Shown one piece after another: positions 5,738 through 9,295 of a DNA stretch of 9,295 nucleotides. A program made the translations under genes and the position numbers. The notes under the pieces are model-generated. The model was not told where the DNA came from, did no database searches, and saw only the letters and a list, made by a program, of their open reading frames with translations. The stretch's first letter is position 1. Each line of letters begins with the position of its first letter. The stretch comes from DASUBN01 sp035691665 (lineage in GTDB: Bacteria; Pseudomonadota; Gammaproteobacteria; Natronospirales; REEB76), in contig DASSIS010000120.1 of assembly GCA_035691665.1 (NCBI GenBank), positions 1 through 9,295 of the forward strand. Reading direction: 5' to 3'.

Positions 5738-5782
5738 CGGGACGAGCTCTCGTCCAGGATTTGAACCTCCTCGGAGGTTCAA
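5738..5782. repeat. Block of alternating inverted and direct tRNA-Pro 3'-end fragments
   Basis: Four contiguous pieces match the tRNA exactly. 5738-5746 is the reverse complement of 5689-5697. 5747-5755 is a direct copy of 5687-5695. 5756-5770 is the reverse complement of 5674-5688. 5771-5782 is a direct copy of 5672-5683. They therefore make two near-perfect palindromes: GGACGAG/CTCGTCC around CT (5740-5755), and ten-base arms TTGAACCTCC/GGAGGTTCAA around TC (5761-5782). Deleting the two direct pieces leaves one continuous 24-nt inverted copy of the T-arm and acceptor end (5674-5697). The pattern looks like template switching or repeated fold-back copying at the tRNA end. Confidence 0.85.
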
Positions 5783-5818
5783 CTTTTGGCCTCTCGCTAT
5801 CCCTGCTCCGGCCAAAAG
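5783..5818. repeat. Inverted repeat CTTTTGGCC / GGCCAAAAG
   Basis: Perfect nine-base arms at 5783-5791 and 5810-5818 are separated by 18 bp. The block starts directly after the tRNA-fragment block. The right arm, with CTGCTCCGGCCAAAAGC (5803-5819), resembles the hairpin repeat found again at 5931 and 7349, so it may be a diverged partial copy of that element. Confidence 0.6.
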
Positions 5819-5821
5819 CTG

Positions 5822-5841
5822 GGCCGGCTCCTGCCGGCCCG
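5822..5841. repeat. Perfect hairpin GGGCCGGC / GCCGGCCC
   Basis: Eight-base perfect arms enclose the tetraloop TCCT. There is no T-run after it, so it is not a standard intrinsic terminator, although it could block RNase or terminate weakly. It is one of a row of palindromes after tRNA-Pro. Confidence 0.65.
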
Positions 5842-5842
5842 C

Positions 5843-5862
5843 GCGCCACATGCGGCGCGCCC
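5843..5862. repeat. Perfect hairpin GCGCGCC / GGCGCGC
   Basis: Seven-base perfect arms enclose ACATGC. It starts within a base or two of the end of the preceding hairpin, so the two could form adjacent cruciforms or a tandem RNA stem. Confidence 0.6.
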
Positions 5863-5930
5863 TCTCGCCCCGATCTTCCCTCTCTTTGCGTCGGATAGTC
5901 AGCACGGTATGGTGTTGGCGTATTGGGAGT

Positions 5931-5958
5931 ACGTCTGCTTTCGGCCAGAAGCGGAACT
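5931..5958. repeat. Copy 1 of a dispersed hairpin repeat (core GCTTTCGGCC)
   Basis: The core GCTTTCGGCCAGAAGC forms a 7- to 8-bp stem with one G-U (5934-5940 with 5949-5955). It aligns without gaps to the copy at 7349-7376, with most positions identical. Short palindromes with a GCTTTCGGCCAAAAGC-like core are, to my knowledge, widespread intergenic repeats in several gammaproteobacterial genomes. The two copies lie in the same orientation on either side of the membrane-protein gene. Confidence 0.6.
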
Positions 5959-6013
5959 TCGAGCTATAAGGCTTGATCGCGGTTGGGACGGTTTGAGTAC
6001 GATATTCGCAAAC

Positions 6014-6017
6014 GAGG
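6014..6017 (+). promoter_or_regulatory. Shine-Dalgarno GAGG choosing the start of the membrane-protein gene
   Basis: GAGG (within AACGAGGGGC) lies 8 nt before the ATG at 6026. The frame stays open back to an ATG at 5786, but that start has no ribosome site, and the extra 80 residues would be encoded by the palindromes and the hairpin repeat. I therefore prefer 6026. Confidence 0.65.
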
Positions 6018-6025
6018 GGCCCTAT

Positions 6026-7246
6026 ATGGTTGTAGCCGATCGTCGCACGGCATCGCTGGCTATCGTTGCTAGTCCTGTGTTTATCGTAGCCCTTGCCTTA
6101 TTGCTACTAAATGATTTCGTTCTCAAGTCGCTGCTGCATGACTGGTTCACAGGCAAGCTCTCTGACTTTGCCGGACTGTTTGTATTCGGATCTCTGCTGA
6201 TGATCGTTATACCCCGCCGACCGCGGCTAATGTTGATCGGAGCCGGGTTTCTATTTATCTGGTGGAAATCCCCTTTATCGCAACCAGTCATAGATCTGTG
6301 GAATGCAGGCCCACTATTGAAGATGCATCGAGTGGTTGACTATTCCGATCTAATGGCCCTTGTCGTACTGCCGCTGGTGTATTGGAATTCAAGAAAACAA
6401 TCTAATCGAAAGCCGAGTCCGTTTATTATCTATCCAGTTGGGATTGTTGCGCTCTTCGCGGTCATGGCCACGTCCAGCCTGCCTCCACTCACTGGGGGCT
6501 CGGTACACTTAGAAGACGACAGCGCAGAGCGAGAAAACCAGACTCACAACTTATACGCGGCAATCGATACATACGCCCGAAATCACGATTTGCAAATTGT
6601 GACTGTCGAAAGTGACGGGTGGCATCGCAAATATGCCAAGGCCGGTGCGGAACTCGACATAAACTACGATCCAAGCTCAGGCACGCTGTATTACGCTCTT
6701 GGGGGCAACGGGTACAAGAATCTAAATTCGATAGGACAGGAATTTGCTCGGGAAATATCGGGTGCAGTCCCATCAGTTAAATTAGAACCGGACGGCAAGG
6801 TCCAACGTTATTCACTTAGACCGCGTGCGGAAATAATCATGGAATTCCCCGCCCATCGCTTTATCTGGGACAGCTGCGAGAACGCCGGTACCGATAATCC
6901 GGACGTGCAGCACGCGTATGAGCTATTTGATACGTTCGCTCACGATTATCATCTAAGTCCTTCACGCGGATACGCCGGTATCGGCTCTACGCTTCCCTGC
7001 CTTGCGCATACAGAGCGAGATTATAGAGGCGGTTCGATCGTGGGTGCCTTCGCAGATTCTTTGAGTTATGAGTTTGAGACCCACGCCCAATTCGGCCTCC
7101 GGAGCACAAAGGTGATATTGGACTTCTGGTCGTGTTGCGGCGCGGATGAAAGCACCAACGAGATGAGTGCTGCCCTGTATCGACGGCTGTCTAGCCAAAC
7201 TTGGAATGATCCGGATGTTGAGCTGGACTCGTTAGAAACATGGTAG
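6026..7246 (+). CDS. Unrecognised multi-pass membrane protein with a large soluble C-terminal region
   Basis: I cannot assign a function. The 406-residue product has about five hydrophobic segments in its N-terminal 152 residues (about 10-31, 46-63, 68-80, 107-120 and 133-152), then some 250 soluble residues. The segment TGKLSDFAGLFVF (42-54) between helices 1 and 2, and VVDYSDLMALVVLP (103-116) later, look like conserved family motifs; I recall similar TGKLSDFAGL proteins annotated only as hypothetical. The soluble part contains two similar stretches, IDTYARNHDL (180-189) and FDTFAHDYHL (301-310), suggesting a duplicated domain, and the Cys pair 370-371. Codon use is mixed (ATA, TTA, AGT, CGA) and the gene is visibly more AT-rich than its neighbours. 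With its tRNA-proximal position and flanking repeats, this suggests acquisition. It is a single + strand gene facing two minus-strand genes. Confidence 0.8.
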   Translation: MVVADRRTASLAIVASPVFIVALALLLLNDFVLKSLLHDWFTGKLSDFAGLFVFGSLLMIVIPRRPRLMLIGAGFLFIWWKSPLSQPVIDLWNAGPLLKMHRVVDYSDLMALVVLPLVYWNSRKQSNRKPSPFIIYPVGIVALFAVMATSSLPPLTGGSVHLEDDSAERENQTHNLYAAIDTYARNHDLQIVTVESDGWHRKYAKAGAELDINYDPSSGTLYYALGGNGYKNLNSIGQEFAREISGAVPSVKLEPDGKVQRYSLRPRAEIIMEFPAHRFIWDSCENAGTDNPDVQHAYELFDTFAHDYHLSPSRGYAGIGSTLPCLAHTERDYRGGSIVGAFADSLSYEFETHAQFGLRSTKVILDFWSCCGADESTNEMSAALYRRLSSQTWNDPDVELDSLETW

Positions 7247-7348
7247 CGTTGCCGCACCTTAGTTCGGATCTCGGCTGGCGATATCCTAATTGGTTGCCGC
7301 GAGTCGCGTGAATCTCGGGAGCAGTCGTCCGTCTTGGGCGCTATAGCC

Positions 7349-7376
7349 ATGCCTGCTTCCGGCCAAATGCGGACAT
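7349..7376. repeat. Copy 2 of the dispersed hairpin repeat
   Basis: An imperfect palindrome from ATG to CAT with the core GCTTCCGGCCAAATGC. Outer arms 7349-7356 and 7369-7376 pair except at one position. It aligns without gaps to 5931-5958 in the same orientation. Together they bracket the membrane-protein gene. Confidence 0.6.
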
Positions 7377-7440
7377 GATTTTATGGCGCAGGCGAGAGGG
7401 TAGGCAGCGCTGTTAGTCTGTGATAGGCGCGGACTCGCTG

Positions 7441-7472
7441 TCACAAAAAATTCATATATACCCCCTGAGGGG
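7441..7472 (-). terminator. Weak terminator candidate for the minus-strand gene pair
   Basis: Read on the minus strand, CCCC-TCA-GGGG (7472 to 7462) is followed about 10 nt later by a run of six T. The distance between stem and T-run is too long for a classical intrinsic terminator, so this is tentative. It is placed about 90 bp beyond the stop of the 7562-7906 gene. Confidence 0.2.
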
Positions 7473-7561
7473 AGGGGCTAGTAATCTCCCACGGGCGCGC
7501 GCAGCATTCGCCCCCTTGTGAGGACCCATTGGTTTCTCATCCCTACTTGGAAGCTATAGGC

Positions 7562-7906
7562 TCAGGCCAGAGGCCGAGGCAGTTCGTCGAAGACGTTGTC
7601 GCCGGAGCCTTGCCGGGTGCGCCAGGTGAAGTGTTCCACGATGCGGGTGCGGCCGTCGGGCAGCGTCTCCACGTCGCAGATAGAGCTGCCGCCGTGGATC
7701 TCTCCACCGCCTTCGACCTGGGTATAACGGAAGCGCAGCTTCTCGCCTTCGATGTCGCCCACGAGATACCCGCGGCGGATGGAGCCGCCGCTGTAGCGGG
7801 CGAGCACCCGGGAGCCGTCCTGGGTGAAATGCAGCAGGGTCCCGGCGCCCACCACGCCGATGGAAGCGGTGGAGCTCACGTACATCGTCAATCCGTCCAG
7901 GTTCAT
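7562..7906 (-). CDS. Conserved small beta-rich protein of unknown function
   Basis: The 114-residue product has no signal peptide or membrane segment, so it is probably cytoplasmic. Its pattern (MNLDG at the start, alternating hydrophobic strands, LARYSGGSIRRGYLVGDIEGEKLRFRY at about 36-62, and LPDGRTRIVEHFTW near 82-95) resembles a small conserved family often labelled N-acetylglutamate synthase in databases. That label is doubtful because the protein lacks a GNAT fold motif. A lipocalin-like barrel is my inference. The start is well supported: GGAGG lies 6 nt before the ATG on the minus strand. It follows the 7990-8391 gene on the same strand after 83 bp, so the two may share a transcript, although their products act in different compartments. 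Confidence 0.8.
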   Translation of the reverse strand: MNLDGLTMYVSSTASIGVVGAGTLLHFTQDGSRVLARYSGGSIRRGYLVGDIEGEKLRFRYTQVEGGGEIHGGSSICDVETLPDGRTRIVEHFTWRTRQGSGDNVFDELPRPLA

Positions 7907-7989
7907 GCCAGGCCTCCGTGGGATAGGGGCACCGGGATCATGAGGTCATGGCGGACCCGGGTTCAAGCTGCTGAAGATCCGACGTCGGG

Positions 7990-8391
7990 TTATTGGGGTT
8001 TGACGTCGGTCTTGAGGCTTTCGACCACGCTCGCCGCGGTCTTCTTCGCGCTGTCGAAGTTGGTATCGGCGAGGGCGTGGTTGGCGGCATCCAGGGCCGT
8101 CTGCAGTTTGCTGCGCAAGGCCTTGTCCATGGTGTCGCTCAGGGCGCCGTCGCCCATGCCCTGGCAGGGGTTGCCGGCGGAGGCATCGAAGCCCGTGCCC
8201 TTGGCGCCCACGAGGCAATTCACCACGTGGTGCAGGTGCATGTCCACGGTCTTGAGGTCCGTGCCCGCGGCGGCCATCCGGGCGTGGGTGAGGGCGGTGT
8301 TGATCTCCGCGGGGCCGTCCGGAGCGGCGAAGGCGGTGCCGAGCGCGATGGCGGCGAGCGAGCCCATGAGAGTGGCGGCGAGTGTTTTCAT
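7990..8391 (-). CDS. Small exported His/Cys-containing helical protein
   Basis: The 133-residue precursor begins with a clear Sec signal peptide (K2, hydrophobic 4-19, cleavage likely around AFA-A-PDG at 22-24), so the mature product is about 110 residues and periplasmic. The mature part is largely helical and Ala-rich. It has MHLHHVVNCLVG (51-62) with three His and Cys59, then FDASAGNPCQG with Cys76, then a long C-terminal helix (about 85-127). The two Cys could form a disulfide, and the clustered His suggest metal binding, loosely like the small metal-binding protein SmbP; I cannot confirm kinship. AGGAG sits 7 nt before the ATG on the minus strand and can pair in a small hairpin (8398-8410). 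The gene stands upstream of the 7562-7906 gene on the same strand. Confidence 0.85.
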   Translation of the reverse strand: MKTLAATLMGSLAAIALGTAFAAPDGPAEINTALTHARMAAAGTDLKTVDMHLHHVVNCLVGAKGTGFDASAGNPCQGMGDGALSDTMDKALRSKLQTALDAANHALADTNFDSAKKTAASVVESLKTDVKPQ

Positions 8392-8397
8392 GATGGT

Positions 8398-8410
8398 TCT
8401 CCTTCGGAGA
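8398..8410 (-). promoter_or_regulatory. Hairpin overlapping the ribosome site of the exported-protein gene
   Basis: On the minus strand TCTCC and GGAGA form a five-base stem with loop GAA. The 3' arm contains the Shine-Dalgarno, 7 nt before the ATG at 8391. If it forms in the mRNA it would partly mask the ribosome site. The stem is short, so the effect may be slight. Confidence 0.35.
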
Positions 8411-8575
8411 GTGTCCTTGGTTTATGTTCCCGCAAACGCGCCGGACGCGCCAGCAGGTGATTACATAAGCCTTAATTAGAAACGGAACCTGACTTCCGGT
8501 ACTTCGCTCAAGGCGCATTCGACGCTGTTGTCCAAGGTGGTTCCCATGCTCAGGTAAGAGAGGATTCTAGCCGCT

Positions 8576-8605
8576 TTGAGAGCGTCCTCGTATCGGGTTT
8601 ATGAG
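8576..8605 (+). promoter_or_regulatory. Candidate sigma-70 promoter of the ABC-F gene
   Basis: TTGAGA (8576-8581) and TATGAG (8600-8605) are 18 bp apart, matching 5/6 and 4/6 of the consensus, and would start transcription about 40 nt before the ATG at 8650. The flanking 8411-8649 region separates divergent genes, so it must also hold the promoter of the minus-strand pair. For that one I see only weak matches near the AT-rich segment 8461-8480 and a small inverted repeat CGGAA/TTCCG (8483-8498). Confidence 0.35.
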
Positions 8606-8649
8606 ACCATAACGCCCCCGTAGTGTTCCCCACCCCCGGCCCGGATCTC

Positions 8650-9295
8650 ATGCCGTCCGAATTGCTCATCAGTTGCCAATCCATCGGCAAGTCCTACGGC
8701 GCGCAGACGCTCTTCAGGGACATCACCCTGAGCTTCCATGCAGGGGAACGGCTCGGTCTCATCGGTCCGAACGGCTCGGGGAAGTCCACGCTGCTGAAGA
8801 TCCTGGCCGAGGTCGAGACGCCGGATGCAGGCCAGCTGGCACGCGCCGGCTCCACCCACCTCGTGTACCTGCCCCAGGAAGACGTCTTCCCGGCGGGCGC
8901 GACGGTGGAGACGGCGCTCCTGGAAGCCCTGCCGGCCTCCCACAAGGACGAGGGCCTCAACAGCATCCGCGACCTGATCCGGGAGATGGCCTTCGCGGAC
9001 CTTGCGCAAGCCGTGGATACCCTGTCCGGTGGCTGGCGCAAGCGCCTGGCGGTGATGTGCGCGCTCGTCCGGCAGCCGGATCTGTTGTTGATGGACGAAC
9101 CCACCAACCACCTCGACCTCGAGGGCATCCTCTGGCTCGAGGACCTGCTCAAGCAAGCGCGCTTCGCCTTCGTGCTGGTGAGCCATGACCGCTATTTCCT
9201 GGAGAACGCCACCAACCGCATCGTGGAGTTGAACCGGCGCTACCCGGACGGCTACCTGCGGGTGGAGGGCAGCTACAGCGAGTTCCTGCAGCGGC
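8650..9295 (+). CDS. ABC-F family ATPase, Uup-like (partial, C-terminus outside window)
   Basis: ABC-F proteins are soluble ATPases with two nucleotide-binding domains and no membrane part; they act on the ribosome (Uup, EttA and relatives). The visible 215 residues cover the first domain: Walker A GPNGSGKST (39-47), Q-loop LPQED (74-78), ABC signature LSGGWRKR (125-132), Walker B LLLMDEPTNHLD (145-156) with catalytic Glu150, and H-loop VSHDRYF (177-183). The NHLD motif and the EGSYSEFLQR segment after the H-loop are typical of the Uup branch, where the interdomain linker would follow beyond the window. No strong Shine-Dalgarno precedes the ATG at 8650; a GTG at 8623 is a weaker alternative. 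The gene is divergent from the minus-strand pair. Confidence 0.92.
   Translation, partial: MPSELLISCQSIGKSYGAQTLFRDITLSFHAGERLGLIGPNGSGKSTLLKILAEVETPDAGQLARAGSTHLVYLPQEDVFPAGATVETALLEALPASHKDEGLNSIRDLIREMAFADLAQAVDTLSGGWRKRLAVMCALVRQPDLLLMDEPTNHLDLEGILWLEDLLKQARFAFVLVSHDRYFLENATNRIVELNRRYPDGYLRVEGSYSEFLQR

Larger units (their letters stand above)
5702..6025. other. Gene-free stretch packed with inverted repeats
   Basis: No supportable gene lies between tRNA-Pro and the membrane-protein gene. Both strands are open for long stretches, but only because of tRNA-derived and palindromic sequence. The minus-strand frame yields the GREDLNLRPP peptide often seen as a spurious translation of tRNA complements. 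From left to right the stretch holds the tRNA-fragment block (5738-5782), three further inverted repeats (5783-5818, 5822-5841 and 5843-5862, listed separately), a diverged copy of the GCTTTCGGCC hairpin (5931-5958) and the ribosome site of the next gene. No convincing terminator for the tRNA transcript is visible. Confidence 0.7.
7247..7561. other. Gene-free stretch between convergent genes
   Basis: No supportable ORF is present. It contains the second hairpin-repeat copy (7349-7376), an AT-rich patch (7442-7460, with a run of six A and TATATA) and a CCCC-TGA-GGGG stem (7462-7472). No second copy of the tRNA-Pro 3' end is seen here that would mark an attachment-site duplication. No strong terminator follows the membrane-protein gene. 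Confidence 0.6.

Noticed and set aside
5738..5862. CRISPR array
   Set aside because: The repeats are palindromes of different sequence, not one direct repeat with regular spacers.
5588..5905. Minus-strand ORF with GREDLNLRPP and ALPDCATPR
   Set aside because: The peptide is the translation of the complement of tRNA-Pro, a well-known annotation artefact.
5786..6025. N-terminal extension of the membrane-protein gene to ATG 5786
   Set aside because: It would be encoded by palindromes and a hairpin repeat, is Arg/Pro-rich without a ribosome site, and the ATG at 6026 has GAGG at 8 nt spacing followed by a normal membrane-protein start.
5702..7561. Integrated prophage or integrative element with att sites
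   Set aside because: No integrase, no phage gene and no second direct copy of the tRNA 3' end were found; the copies next to the tRNA are short and mostly inverted.
7993..8460. 155-codon + strand frame rich in Gly, Val and His
   Set aside because: Exact antisense of the exported-protein gene; no ribosome site.
7529..8479. 316-codon + strand frame
   Set aside because: It runs antisense through two minus-strand genes that both have strong ribosome sites and sensible products; no recognisable domain.
8599..9186. Minus-strand frame opposite the ABC-F gene
   Set aside because: Antisense to a gene with all ABC motifs in place.

Overview
The window is GC-rich bacterial DNA carrying a classic translation and nucleoid operon on the + strand: 3' end of thrS, then infC, rpmI, rplT, pheS, pheT, ihfA and a small MerR-type regulator, followed by tRNA-Pro(GGG). 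This order, an encoded CCA on the tRNA, an IF3 gene with a non-AUG start, and a close E. coli-like IHF-alpha and PheT all point to a proteobacterium, most likely a high-GC gammaproteobacterium. The species cannot be named from the sequence alone.

Positions 1-5540 are compact, conserved housekeeping sequence. ThrRS, PheST and the ribosomal proteins/IF3 supply translation. IHF-alpha is the nucleoid and recombination factor commonly co-transcribed with pheST. Visible control points are an AUC start on infC with a strong Shine-Dalgarno, a structured leader before rpmI, and a strong hairpin plus T-tract between rplT and pheS that is placed like the E. coli pheST attenuator. AT-rich islands with atypical codons lie inside the 3' third of pheT, one of them holding a promoter-like sequence for ihfA.

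Positions 5541-7561 are the accessory part. tRNA-Pro is followed within 40 bp by a short block made of four alternating inverted and direct fragments of the tRNA's own 3' end, then by further perfect palindromes. These lead into an AT-richer, unrecognised gene (6026-7246) for a multi-pass membrane protein with a large soluble C-terminal half. Copies of a short hairpin repeat with core GCTTTCGGCC lie on both sides of this gene. The position next to a tRNA, the base composition and the flanking repeats suggest acquired DNA, but I see no integrase and no second att copy.

Positions 7562-8391 hold two small minus-strand genes: a secreted His/Cys-containing helical protein, and a cytoplasmic beta-rich protein of an uncharacterised family. 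From 8650 a + strand ABC-F ATPase of the Uup type begins and runs off the window end.
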